NCBI GenBank assembly: GCA_964428895.1
Contig: CAYRZU010000042.1
Span: forward strand, 1 to 29,959
Reading direction: 5' to 3'
DNA: 29,959 bases
Source of the DNA: HyVt-337 sp964428895
Lineage (GTDB): Bacteria; Planctomycetota; Phycisphaerae; SM23-33
The translations under genes were made by a program, and so were the position numbers. Shown here one piece after another: positions 22,833-29,959 of the stretch (the stretch's first letter is position 1; each line of letters opens with the position of its first letter). The notes beneath the pieces were generated by a model, which saw only the letters and a program-made list of their open reading frames with translations, searched no databases and was not told the DNA's origin.

Positions 22833-23942
22833 CTACCGTCGACGGCGGATCAGCCCGGCCGCTCCCACGGCCAATAGCGTCAGCATCGTCGGTTCGGGTA
22901 CGGCCGACTTGGTGTTGCCGAAGACGGTCTTCATCAGCAGCAAGTCGGTGGCGTCGACGACGGGGTCGAGGTTGAGGTTGCCCAGCCCGTACCCGGCCGT
23001 TTGGCCGAAGCCCGTCTTCATCAGAGCCAGGTCGGTGGCGTTAACCTGGCCGTCCAGATTGACGTCGCCGATGAAGGTGCCGTTGCCGTCGTCGGTGCGG
23101 TCGACCAGGAAGTTGACCAGGTGTTCAAAATCATCGTCGTCGCAGTCGAGGTCGCCGTCGGTGTCGTAAGCGGGGTCACCTAGATGATCGCGGAGCAGGT
23201 CGATATCCAAATCGATGATGCCGCCATCGGTATCGAAGTCACCCGTGCGGGCCTGCATGTCGATCCAGATGCCGTACCCGATGCCCCAGCCGTAGCTGCT
23301 GCTCATGGGGCGATAGCGCTTCCAGGTGATGGTCTCGCCCTCGGCCCAGGTGGTATAACAGGCGTACCAAAGGTCGCCGCCGCCGCGGTCGTCGTAGCCC
23401 AGAATGGGCACGAAGTGGTCGGTCCCGCCACTGCCGGTGGAATCGACCAGGAACATCATGGGGCGTCCGGCGTCGATCTCGGTGACCAGGTCGTCGAAGC
23501 TCATGGCGTGGTACGACTGGTAATAGGAAACCGCCTGGTACCCACGGTAATCGGCATAGCCGCTGAAGGCGTTGTCGGCGTAGCTGAGGTAGCTCCAGCC
23601 GTACTCCAGCGAGCCCACCGAGGTTTGGAACCAGCAGGCCAGGGAGGTGTTTTCCGGCACGGGCAGGTCCGGATTGTCGGGCTTGGGGTCGTACTTGGCG
23701 TTGTGGGCGGCCGAGGAGATGTGCTCCTTGACGTTATTGGTCAGCTTAACGTTGTCCCACCCGTCGACGTCATAGAGGGCGGTAAAGCCCATCATCTCGT
23801 AGTAGCCCACAATGGAGGCCGCGGCGGTGGGCCCACACCCGTGGTACCAATTGTAGTGTGGCACGCTGGATAAGGTGACGGGGGCGGCGTGGACAGACGC
23901 ACAGACTGCCAGCATGATTCCGACTGCCAAGACGTGTCGCAT
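22833..23942 (-). CDS. C39-like cysteine protease with dockerin-like repeats and PEP-CTERM
   Basis: This 369-residue protein starts at 23942, with AAGGAG upstream. Residues 1-20 are a signal peptide. The domain at about 22-230 is a papain-like C39-family peptidase: HGCGPTAAASIVGYY with Cys36, and GTDHFVPILGYDDRG with His176. Next come calcium-loop repeats of dockerin type: DFDTDGGIIDLDIDLLRDHL, DGDLDCDDDDFEHLVNFL, GDVNLDGQVNATDLALMKTGFG and NLNLDPVVDATDLLLMKTVFG (about 235-342). The end is AVPEPTMLTLLAVGA plus RRRR. The expected place is the outer envelope; it may cleave peptides there. Whether the enzyme is active is not proven. It is convergent with the preceding PEP-CTERM gene. Confidence 0.88.
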   Translation of the reverse strand: MRHVLAVGIMLAVCASVHAAPVTLSSVPHYNWYHGCGPTAAASIVGYYEMMGFTALYDVDGWDNVKLTNNVKEHISSAAHNAKYDPKPDNPDLPVPENTSLACWFQTSVGSLEYGWSYLSYADNAFSGYADYRGYQAVSYYQSYHAMSFDDLVTEIDAGRPMMFLVDSTGSGGTDHFVPILGYDDRGGGDLWYACYTTWAEGETITWKRYRPMSSSYGWGIGYGIWIDMQARTGDFDTDGGIIDLDIDLLRDHLGDPAYDTDGDLDCDDDDFEHLVNFLVDRTDDGNGTFIGDVNLDGQVNATDLALMKTGFGQTAGYGLGNLNLDPVVDATDLLLMKTVFGNTKSAVPEPTMLTLLAVGAAGLIRRRR

Positions 23943-23999
23943 AAGTCGCTCCTTCGATCTCCCGCCGACGACGATTCTACCTGACGACCCGTTTTCGAG

Positions 24000-24527
24000 C
24001 TAGGGGCGTCGGAAAAGAACTGCCCCGCCCCCCAGGGGCAGCAGCGCCAGCGTTACCGGCTCGGGGGCGGTCACCCAGGCGATCGAGCCGAAATTGGCCT
24101 GAACGACCGCCAGATCGGTCGCGTTGACGAGCGTGTCGCAGTTGGCGTTGCCGTTGGCCCAGCCCGCCCCAGCTACCCCGAAGTAGTCCTTGATCACTTG
24201 CAGATCGGTCACACTAACTAGCCCATCAAGGTTGAAATCTCCCGTCGCGGTGCCTTGTCCGCTATTGCCCGTCCCGGCGTGAGACCATTCAGCGTAAGTG
24301 GTCACCAGGAAGACGAAATCATCCTCATCAGCGTCGAGATCGCCGTCAAGGTCGTAGGCGCTATTGCCGAGGTTGGCGCAGAGCAGATCGATATCGGCGG
24401 CGTCAACGGCGCCGCTGCTATCGAAATCGCCCGGCAAGGCCAGCGTAGCGGCAGGGGCCAATAGCACCCCCACATAGACCGCAACCAACCACCGATGGGA
24501 CAACGTTCTCGGCTCTCCTTTGATCAC
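24000..24527 (-). CDS. Dockerin-like-repeat PEP-CTERM protein
   Basis: This 175-residue protein consists of a signal peptide (about 10-31), dockerin-like calcium repeats and a PEP-CTERM end, with no other domain. The repeats are DFDSSGAVDAADIDLLCANLG, DGDLDADEDDFVFLVTTY, GDFNLDGLVSVTDLQVIKDYFG and NANCDTLVNATDLAVVQANFG. The tail is TAPEPVTLALLPLGG followed by a short FRRP, less basic than its neighbours. The frame opens with GTG at 24527; a TTG at 24503 behind AAGGAG is an alternative, so the start is uncertain. It has the same repeats as the proteins on either side and may be a decayed or minimal version. The gap to the next gene upstream is 123 bases. Confidence 0.75.
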   Translation of the reverse strand: MIKGEPRTLSHRWLVAVYVGVLLAPAATLALPGDFDSSGAVDAADIDLLCANLGNSAYDLDGDLDADEDDFVFLVTTYAEWSHAGTGNSGQGTATGDFNLDGLVSVTDLQVIKDYFGVAGAGWANGNANCDTLVNATDLAVVQANFGSIAWVTAPEPVTLALLPLGGGAVLFRRP

Positions 24528-24567
24528 TTAACCTCACTTGCGCAACGTGGTGCTACGTAGTCTGATT

Positions 24568-24573
24568 AGTATA
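24568..24573 (-). promoter_or_regulatory. Possible -10 box (TATACT) for the dockerin-like gene
   Basis: TATACT on the minus strand lies about 40 bases before the GTG at 24527. The -35 region is poor, so support is weak. Confidence 0.25.
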
Positions 24574-24650
24574 CCCGAGAATGCTCCTTATCGGCCCAGA
24601 GACTTCGGGCCAAACTCCCCGATGCTTGATGTGTCGCAACCGGCCGAATT

Positions 24651-25307
24651 CTATCGCCGCCGTCGCAGTAGCGCCACGCCACCCAACGCCAGAAGCCCAA
24701 TCGTGCCCGGTTCGGGCAGGTAGCTGAGTTCGTAGATGTTGCAGGGGGTGGCGTAGGTCTGGACGGAAAAGTCGCCGTTGAAGCTCATCAGCAGCTCGCC
24801 GGCCGTCCAGCCCGTGCCCGACAGCGCGGGAGAACTGTCGATCAGCAGGCCCCAATTGCCCGCGGAGTCCACTTGTACGTCGTAGACGTGCGTGGCGGAC
24901 GTATCCAGGGCGTAGGTCTGCAGATCGGAGTAGTCCAGCCGGTGCACGCCGACCCAGATGTCGCCGTAGACGGGATCGTAGGACAACTGGAGGGAGTGGC
25001 TACCCACGCTGAAGTAGTAGGCCCCGCGTCCGACGATGTCGGCCGTCAGACGGACCTGGAAGGCCGTGCCCGCCGGATCACCGTCAGGGCCGTCGCCATA
25101 GATGATCTGGTTACGGCCCGGCGCCGCATAGAACTGATAGTGCGTGCCCGCGGGGGTCTCAGTGACCGATCCCTCGCCGCCGGTGGCCGTGAACCCTTGC
25201 TGGTCCACGCGCTGCGTTAGGTCCAGCACGAACGGCCCGGCCAAGGCCGGTGCCGAAGCCAGGCAGACAACAGCGGCGATCATCAGTAGATGATGGTGGG
25301 TCTTCAT
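24651..25307 (-). CDS. Secreted PEP-CTERM protein of unknown function
   Basis: This 218-residue protein starts at 25307. Residues 1-23 are a signal peptide ending ALA. The body (about 25-190) has strands such as FVLDLTQRVDQQGF, YYFSVGSHSLQLSYDP, HVYDVQVDSAGNWGLLIDS and LLMSFNGDFSVQTYA, a jellyroll-like pattern close to that of the protein at 1455-2165 (both may describe a curved beta-sandwich). The end is LPEPGTIGLLALGG followed by RRRR. The leader carries a tandem duplication, and the ribosome binding site is weak (AGTGAG, distant). A good promoter candidate is about 100 bases upstream. Confidence 0.85.
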   Translation of the reverse strand: MKTHHHLLMIAAVVCLASAPALAGPFVLDLTQRVDQQGFTATGGEGSVTETPAGTHYQFYAAPGRNQIIYGDGPDGDPAGTAFQVRLTADIVGRGAYYFSVGSHSLQLSYDPVYGDIWVGVHRLDYSDLQTYALDTSATHVYDVQVDSAGNWGLLIDSSPALSGTGWTAGELLMSFNGDFSVQTYATPCNIYELSYLPEPGTIGLLALGGVALLRRRR

Positions 25308-25343
25308 GGGTCCACACTCACTTTATGGGTCCACACTCACTTT
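25306..25343. repeat. Tandem 19-bp duplication in gene leader
   Basis: The 19 bases at 25306-25324 (ATGGGTCCACACTCACTTT) are repeated exactly at 25325-25343. On the minus strand the duplication covers the leader and the first two bases of the start codon: one copy reads CCCATG and the other CCCATA. Confidence 0.9.
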
Positions 25344-25410
25344 CATTACGGTAACTTGCGAACGGATCTCGGACCCCACCCCAAAGAAATGGTCCCTTAT
25401 CTCACCCTCG

Positions 25411-25438
25411 AGTCTACGCCAGATCGGAATAATGTCAA
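25411..25438 (-). promoter_or_regulatory. Candidate sigma-70 promoter for PEP-CTERM gene at 24651-25307
   Basis: On the minus strand TTGACA (25438-25433), a consensus -35, is followed after 16 bases by TAGACT (25416-25411). The transcript would have about 100 leader bases including the tandem duplication. Confidence 0.55.
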
Positions 25439-25453
25439 GGGCGGCAGCCGGAA

Positions 25454-26650
25454 TTAGTCGGCCCGGCGCCGTCGTCTGACCAGGGCTAAACCGCCCACGC
25501 CCAGCAGGCCGACCGTCAGCGGCTCGGGCACGGCCCCCGAGGCAATCTGCGCGAAATTGGCCTTGAGGATCTGCAGGTCGGTGGCATTGACCCAGTCGTC
25601 GCAGTTGGCGTTGCCTTCGTTCCAGCCGAGCTGCTGGCCGAATCCGTTCCTCTGCCGCTGAAGGTCCGTGGCGTTGACGATGCCGTCCAGATTGAAGTCG
25701 CCCCGGTACGTGCCGTTGCCGCTGATCACGCCGTTGTCCCACTCGACGAAGTATTCGATGAATATAATGAAGTCGTCTTCGTCGCAATCGCCGTCACCGT
25801 CGAGGTCCCAATCGCCGGGCGGATAGTCCCCGATGTGCCAGCAAAACTCGTCCGGATGCACGTCTTCCGGTGGCGGGGGCGGGTAGCTGGGCATGTTCAG
25901 CACCGGGTACTGGCCGCCGGTTCCGTGGCCGCCGCCCAAGCTGGGAATCGACCACAATAAGTCACCCTCGAAATAGCCGCCTTGGTAGTAGATGTCCCCG
26001 CCGCCCCAGCCGGTGTCCGGGTCATACCAGCCGAACCAATCGCCCGGCACGACCACGCGCGTGGTCCACAGTAGACCGACTTCGGACTGGATGTCCTGGT
26101 GCCAGGCCTCTAGGTACACCCCGTCCCCACCGGCCACGTGCCCGCCGCCGTAGGTCTGGCCGGCATCCACGTCATAGGCGCAGGAGATGGTCTGGCCCAT
26201 CCCCGCGTACTCGTAGGGCTGGTGGTAGGGGTTGTCCCTGACGTAGGGCGCTCCGGCGGGCAGTTCCCACACGCCGTCGTAGTTCGTCTCATAGGACGGA
26301 TAATCCAGCGTCGGGTCGTTCCCGAAGGGGGGAAAGAAGTCCTTGCCGGCCGCGGTGGCGTCCCAGCGTTGGTAGATGTTGGCTTGGTAGTCGGGGTCCC
26401 AGCCGCCCAGGCCGTCGTGGAAATTCTGGACGTCACTGTTGTCGAACCCCCAGACCATGTAGTCCAGCAAGGTCGACCCGTCGGAATAGCAGTCGATCAC
26501 GTACTCGAAGTTGCCGTCGCCGATATCTTCGTAATTGACGACCTCCATGTAGATCCCGTGGGCCTGAATCTTGCCCGGATCGTAGGCGGCCGTGGCCGAT
26601 GCCGTCAGAAGCCCGACCAGGACAACCGATATCATCACTCGCGCGTTCAT
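25454..26650 (-). CDS. Dockerin-like-repeat PEP-CTERM protein, paralogue A
   Basis: This 398-residue protein starts at 26650, where ATGA overlaps the stop of the upstream paralogue and AAGGAGACACCC lies just before. Residues 1-20 are a signal peptide. The body (about 21-290) begins YDPGKIQAHGIYMEVV and includes GLGGWDPDYQANIYQRWDAT and TTRVVVPGDWFGW; the same phrases recur in the next gene. Calcium-loop repeats follow: DWDLDGDGDCDEDDFIIFIE, GDFNLDGIVNATDLQRQRNGFG and NANCDDWVNATDLQILKANF. A PEP-CTERM end (VPEPLTVGLLGVGG then RRRRR) closes it. A PPPPPE linker precedes the repeats. It is probably exported and surface-anchored; the body domain is not a family I recognise. Confidence 0.88.
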   Translation of the reverse strand: MNARVMISVVLVGLLTASATAAYDPGKIQAHGIYMEVVNYEDIGDGNFEYVIDCYSDGSTLLDYMVWGFDNSDVQNFHDGLGGWDPDYQANIYQRWDATAAGKDFFPPFGNDPTLDYPSYETNYDGVWELPAGAPYVRDNPYHQPYEYAGMGQTISCAYDVDAGQTYGGGHVAGGDGVYLEAWHQDIQSEVGLLWTTRVVVPGDWFGWYDPDTGWGGGDIYYQGGYFEGDLLWSIPSLGGGHGTGGQYPVLNMPSYPPPPPEDVHPDEFCWHIGDYPPGDWDLDGDGDCDEDDFIIFIEYFVEWDNGVISGNGTYRGDFNLDGIVNATDLQRQRNGFGQQLGWNEGNANCDDWVNATDLQILKANFAQIASGAVPEPLTVGLLGVGGLALVRRRRRAD

Positions 26651-27900
26651 GGGTGTCTCCTTCGCCGCAATAGCCCGTAGGCCCCGAGCCCTAGAAAGGC
26701 CAAGCCAGTCGGTTCGGGAACGCCCCCGCCGGCCGAGAAGCCGAAGTTGACCTTCAGCACCTGCAGGTCCGTCGCGTTGACGTTGTTGTCGCAATTTAGA
26801 TCGCCGTCGCCGTAGGTGACGTGTCCGCCGGATTCGCCGAACGACCCGTGGAGAATCACCAGGTCCGTGGCGTTGACGACGCCGTCGAAGTTCAAATCCC
26901 CTCGCGCCGTGCCGAAGCCATCGTCGTCCCCGTCGCCATCGGGGTCGTAGCCGACCATGTTCTCAATGAAGTAGATCACGTCGTCTTCGTCGACGTCATA
27001 GTCGCCGTCGATGTCGTAGTCCATGTTCTGCGTGCCGATGGCGTTGCAGATCAACTCGATGATCTCGGCCCAACCTTCCGGCGGCGGAGCGGTGCTGCCT
27101 TCGGACAGGCCCAAGATCGGATACAGCCCTCCCGCGCCGTGATCGAAGCCAAAGCTCGGCAGCGACCAGGTTAACTCCCCGTCGTAGTATTGGCCGGTAT
27201 CGGCCCACGGGCACCAGCATGTCGGTAATGGCAGCGCGGGCACAACCACCCGCAGGGACCACAACAGCCCGGGATTGTGTCCGGAAGAGAATAAGCCGGT
27301 CGCCCAATTGGTCATGTACAAGCCGTCTTGTCCGGCGATGTGACCCGTTCCATCGTAGTCGGAGTAGCTGGCGCCCTGGTCGACATCATACGCGCAGGAC
27401 TGGATTTCGTAGGTCCACGCGTACTCGCCCGGGGCCGCCCAGGTGTTGTTCATGGCGTCGGGTCGGGCGGAGAGCTCCCACAGGCCGTCGCCGTCGGTCT
27501 CGTAGGACGCGTAGTCGAGTGCGGCGTCGGCCGGGCCGCTGTAGCCGTGCCAGCCGAGGTAGTTGTTCCGCCAGGCGGCGGCGCCATCCCATCGTTGATA
27601 GATGTTCTGCTGGTAGTCCGGGTCCCAGCCGCCCAGGCCATCGGCGAAGTTCAGGATGTCGGCGTTGGCGAACCCCCACATCATGAAGTCATTGCTGGCG
27701 CTGCCGTCGGTGTAACAGTTGATGACGTACTCCCAGGCGCCATCGTAGCCGATCTCGGGCAGATACGTCTCCGTGGCCTCCAGGTACATCCCGTGGGCCT
27801 GGGTCTTGCCCGGCTCGTAGGCCGCAGATGCCATCGATGTCACCAGGAAACTGACCGCAAGCAGGATCCCTGCGCCCGTGAAGAACCGAATGGTTCCCAT
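26647..27900 (-). CDS. Dockerin-like-repeat PEP-CTERM protein, paralogue B
   Basis: This 417-residue protein starts at 27900 with AAAGGGCG upstream. Its layout is that of the previous gene: signal peptide (about 1-26), YEPGKTQAHGMYLEAT, GLGGWDPDYQQNIYQRWDGA, SLRVVVP, a proline-rich linker, repeats IDGDYDVDEDDVIYFIENM, GDLNFDGVVNATDLVILHGSFG and DLNCDNNVNATDLQVLKVNFG, then VPEPTGLAFLGLGA and RRRR. Cysteines (for example in PTCWCPW) are more frequent than in its paralogue. The two genes clearly arose by tandem duplication and are translationally coupled. A promoter candidate lies about 80 bases upstream. The function of the common body is unknown. Confidence 0.88.
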   Translation of the reverse strand: MGTIRFFTGAGILLAVSFLVTSMASAAYEPGKTQAHGMYLEATETYLPEIGYDGAWEYVINCYTDGSASNDFMMWGFANADILNFADGLGGWDPDYQQNIYQRWDGAAAWRNNYLGWHGYSGPADAALDYASYETDGDGLWELSARPDAMNNTWAAPGEYAWTYEIQSCAYDVDQGASYSDYDGTGHIAGQDGLYMTNWATGLFSSGHNPGLLWSLRVVVPALPLPTCWCPWADTGQYYDGELTWSLPSFGFDHGAGGLYPILGLSEGSTAPPPEGWAEIIELICNAIGTQNMDYDIDGDYDVDEDDVIYFIENMVGYDPDGDGDDDGFGTARGDLNFDGVVNATDLVILHGSFGESGGHVTYGDGDLNCDNNVNATDLQVLKVNFGFSAGGGVPEPTGLAFLGLGAYGLLRRRRHP

Positions 27901-27977
27901 TGCTCGCCCTTTCCGCAATCCCTGAGGCCGAGTGTCCCCAGCCCCACCGACTGGACATGCAACCCTCTTCCGAGCGA

Positions 27978-28005
27978 ATTCTAACACCTCGCCCTCGTGG
28001 AACAA
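27978..28005 (-). promoter_or_regulatory. Candidate promoter for the paralogue pair
   Basis: On the minus strand TTGTTC (28005-28000) and TAGAAT (27983-27978) are 16 bases apart, about 78 bases upstream of the ATG at 27900. The -10 matches the consensus in four of six positions; the -35 is weak. Confidence 0.35.
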
Positions 28006-28006
28006 C

Positions 28007-28048
28007 GCAAAAAGACAAGAGGCCCTCCCCGGCTGGGGGACGGGCCTC
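28007..28048 (-). terminator. Rho-independent terminator of GH2 gene
   Basis: On the minus strand GAGGCCC (28048-28042) pairs with GGGCCTC (28025-28019), with an inner CCCC/GGGG block and a four-base loop. TTGTCTTTTT (28016-28007) follows. This is a standard terminator about 45 bases after the GH2 stop, isolating it from the paralogue pair. Confidence 0.85.
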
Positions 28049-28091
28049 GTTGATGTGAATCTCTGGCGAGCTGAGTGTTTGATCCTGCCGC

Positions 28092-29855
28092 CTATTCCTC
28101 GATCGCAGCCTTTCGGGATTGGATCTCCTTGAGGCGGGCCACGTCGAACTTTGGCGAACGGTCGTAGAAGTAGATGCCGTTCTGCTCTTGCTCGACATCG
28201 ACGATCTGCGTCCAGACGTAGCCGAACACATCGGGGTTGTCCATCACCGCGTCGCAGAGGCCCTTGAATCGTTGGTAGTACTCTTCCTCATTCTGCGGAC
28301 GGTCGCCGTAGCCCCAGGCCTCGTCGCCTTCGGGCAAATTCGGGTTCCAGCCCGTGCCTCCGAACTCGCTCAGGAAGAAAGGCTGACCGCGGAAGGGGGT
28401 ACTGGGTTCCTTGTCGTGGCCTCGCCAGTCGGTGGGCGGGTTGCCTTCGGTAACGGTCTGCAACATGCTGGCGATCTTGGCCGGGTCCTGGTTGTAGTCG
28501 TGATAGTCGTATACGTCGATATCGCGCACGCGGTGACAGCCGCCGGAGCTATCCAGCGCCAGCCGCGTGGGGTCGCCGTTGCGAACGGAGAGCACCATCG
28601 AATGCATCAGGTCGTCGAGTTGGTCGGGGTCGTCTTCCATGGGCAGGACCGTCTCGCATAGGCCGGCCCAACCGACGATGCAGGGGTGGTTGCGGTCGCG
28701 ATAGATCGCGTCCTGCCATTCGGTCGTCATCATCATGGGCGGCTCGGTCATCTCCAGGCCGCAATCGCCATACTCGCCCCAGATCAGAAAGCCGAGCTGA
28801 TCGGCGTGGTAGAGGGATCGTTCTTCAAAGACCTTCTCGTGGAACCGAGCTCCGTTGAAGCCGACCGCCATGGCCAGCTCCAAATCCCCCCGTAAGGCCG
28901 CGTCCGAGGGCGCCGTCATCACGCCATCGGGGTAGAAGCCCTGGTCCAGCACCAGCCGCTGGAACACGCTCTTGCCGTTGATCTTGACGCATTTGCCGGT
29001 GATGGTGATCGACCGCATGCCGGAGTAGGTCTTCACGCTATCGAGCGCCGAGCCGTCGGCGGCCAGCAGTTCCAGCGTCATGTCATACAAGTTGCCCTCG
29101 CCGGGGCCCCACAAGTACAGGTCCGACTCAGGAATGACCAGATCTAGCATCGGAGAAAAATCCAGGTCGGCGGCGACTTCGGCCGTGGCGACTTCCTTGC
29201 CGTCGAAGCTGGCGGTGGCCCGAATCTTGCCACCGGCGGGGTTGCTCGACAGCGGCACGGACAGTCGGAACGTCTTATTGGCCAGGTCCGGCACGATGTG
29301 GGGCCGCTTCATGAACGTCTGCGGGACAGCCTCGAGCCACACCGTCTGCCAGATGCCGGTGGTGCGGGTGTAGAAGCACCCGTAGGAGCCGTATTCCGGG
29401 CTCTGCTTGCCGCGCGGCTGGTTGCCGCGGGTCCTGTCGCGGCAGCGAACCACGATGGTGGCGATCTCTCCGGCGGCGACGGCGGTGGAGATATCGAAGC
29501 TGAATGACACCCATCCGCCACGGTGTCGGCCGATCTCTTGGTCGTTGACCCAGCAGGTGGTGTCAAAATCGGCCGCCCCGAAGTGCAGGAACACGCGCTG
29601 GCCGGCCCAGTCGGCCGGAATCCTGACCTCGCGCCGGTACCACACCGCGTTGAGGTAGTCGACCTCCGCCACGCCCGACAGCTTGCTCTCGGGGCAGAAG
29701 GGCACGGCAATTTCACCGGTCAACTCGCGGCCCTTCATACCACGCTTCAGACCGGAGTTGCCGCTGTCGATTTCAAACTGCCATTGACCGTTGAGATTCA
29801 GCCAAGTGTCGCGTATAAACTGCGGCCGCGGATGTTCGGGGCGAGGGATGCTCAT
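28092..29855 (-). CDS. Glycoside hydrolase family 2 enzyme
   Basis: This 587-residue protein starts at 29855 (AGGAGAAAT upstream; an ATG ten codons earlier is less likely). It has the three-domain GH2 core: a sugar-binding jellyroll (about 11-180, including LNGQWQFEID and WYRREVRIPADW), an immunoglobulin-like domain (about 185-290) and a TIM barrel (about 291-580). The acid/base site is NHPCIVGWAGLCE (Glu401), with Cys400 where most members have Asn. The nucleophile is in FFLSEFGGTGW (Glu497). No signal peptide is seen, so it is probably cytoplasmic. Activity (beta-galactosidase, beta-glucuronidase or beta-mannosidase) cannot be decided. Its length is short for family members with extra C-terminal domains. 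Confidence 0.92.
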   Translation of the reverse strand: MSIPRPEHPRPQFIRDTWLNLNGQWQFEIDSGNSGLKRGMKGRELTGEIAVPFCPESKLSGVAEVDYLNAVWYRREVRIPADWAGQRVFLHFGAADFDTTCWVNDQEIGRHRGGWVSFSFDISTAVAAGEIATIVVRCRDRTRGNQPRGKQSPEYGSYGCFYTRTTGIWQTVWLEAVPQTFMKRPHIVPDLANKTFRLSVPLSSNPAGGKIRATASFDGKEVATAEVAADLDFSPMLDLVIPESDLYLWGPGEGNLYDMTLELLAADGSALDSVKTYSGMRSITITGKCVKINGKSVFQRLVLDQGFYPDGVMTAPSDAALRGDLELAMAVGFNGARFHEKVFEERSLYHADQLGFLIWGEYGDCGLEMTEPPMMMTTEWQDAIYRDRNHPCIVGWAGLCETVLPMEDDPDQLDDLMHSMVLSVRNGDPTRLALDSSGGCHRVRDIDVYDYHDYNQDPAKIASMLQTVTEGNPPTDWRGHDKEPSTPFRGQPFFLSEFGGTGWNPNLPEGDEAWGYGDRPQNEEEYYQRFKGLCDAVMDNPDVFGYVWTQIVDVEQEQNGIYFYDRSPKFDVARLKEIQSRKAAIEE

Positions 29856-29900
29856 GATTTCTCCTGAGAAGCTCGTTGGCATCACGACTATTGGGCCGAA

Positions 29901-29929
29901 AGCATAGCGTCTGAATGTCCCGGCGTAAA
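29901..29929 (-). promoter_or_regulatory. Candidate promoter of GH2 gene
   Basis: On the minus strand TTTACG (29929-29924) and TATGCT (29906-29901) are 17 bases apart, about 46 bases upstream of the ATG at 29855. A short inverted repeat, CCGGGT/ACCCGG (29930-29944), lies just upstream and might be an operator. Confidence 0.45.
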
Positions 29930-29959
29930 CCGGGTGACACCCGGGAATAGGCCATCCTC

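Noticed and set aside
23184..23873. Plus-strand frame of 229 codons rich in Val and Gly
   Set aside because: Antisense to the C39-like protease gene, without a ribosome binding site or any domain.

Overview
The window is GC-rich and bacterial. It most likely comes from a planctomycete, probably of the Phycisphaerae type. Eleven complete genes and one cut-off gene encode secreted proteins ending in a PEP-CTERM sorting signal (a [V/T/A]PEP motif, a hydrophobic stretch, then an Arg/Lys-rich tail). Several of these also carry dockerin-like calcium-binding repeats, and carbohydrate-active enzymes are plentiful. Lineage is inferred from gene content only; there is no rRNA or tRNA gene here. A 10-N gap at 3656-3665 shows this is a draft scaffold, so linkage across it is assumed.

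Layout. (1) 1-3571, plus strand: the end of one PEP-CTERM gene and five complete ones, closely spaced, probably one operon. (2) 3572-3750: low-complexity G/C sequence around the gap. (3) 3751-5345, minus strand: a xylose-isomerase-like sugar isomerase/epimerase and a multi-pass membrane protein. (4) 5411-9009: a compact island of small genes that looks like the replication/regulation module of a prophage or plasmid. It holds a replisome-organizer-like protein, an Lsm/SH3-like small protein, two zinc-ribbon proteins, small unknowns joined by ATGA overlaps, and a divergent ribbon-helix-helix regulator. (5) 9592-15187, minus strand: a GH38 alpha-mannosidase, a conserved protein of unknown function, a uroporphyrinogen-decarboxylase-family protein and a two-CBS-domain protein. 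(6) 15592-19084, plus strand: a three-gene operon of APS-reductase-like protein, B12-binding radical SAM protein and GT4 glycosyltransferase, with a candidate promoter and a long leader. (7) 19110-21401: a divergent pair, a GH43-like beta-propeller and a putative TIM-barrel glycosidase, separated by a degenerate heptanucleotide repeat. (8) 21603-27900: a second PEP-CTERM cluster of six genes, four of them with dockerin-like repeats and one with a C39-like cysteine protease domain; two are tandem paralogues. (9) 28092-29855: a GH2 glycosidase with a clear terminator and a candidate promoter.

Taken together, the window describes a cell that takes up and breaks down complex glycans (GH38, GH2, GH43-like, putative TIM-barrel hydrolase, sugar epimerase) and places many repetitive proteins at its envelope through an exosortase system. 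The exosortase itself is not encoded here. The least conventional parts are the APS reductase/radical SAM/glycosyltransferase operon, the phage-like island and the dockerin plus PEP-CTERM proteins.
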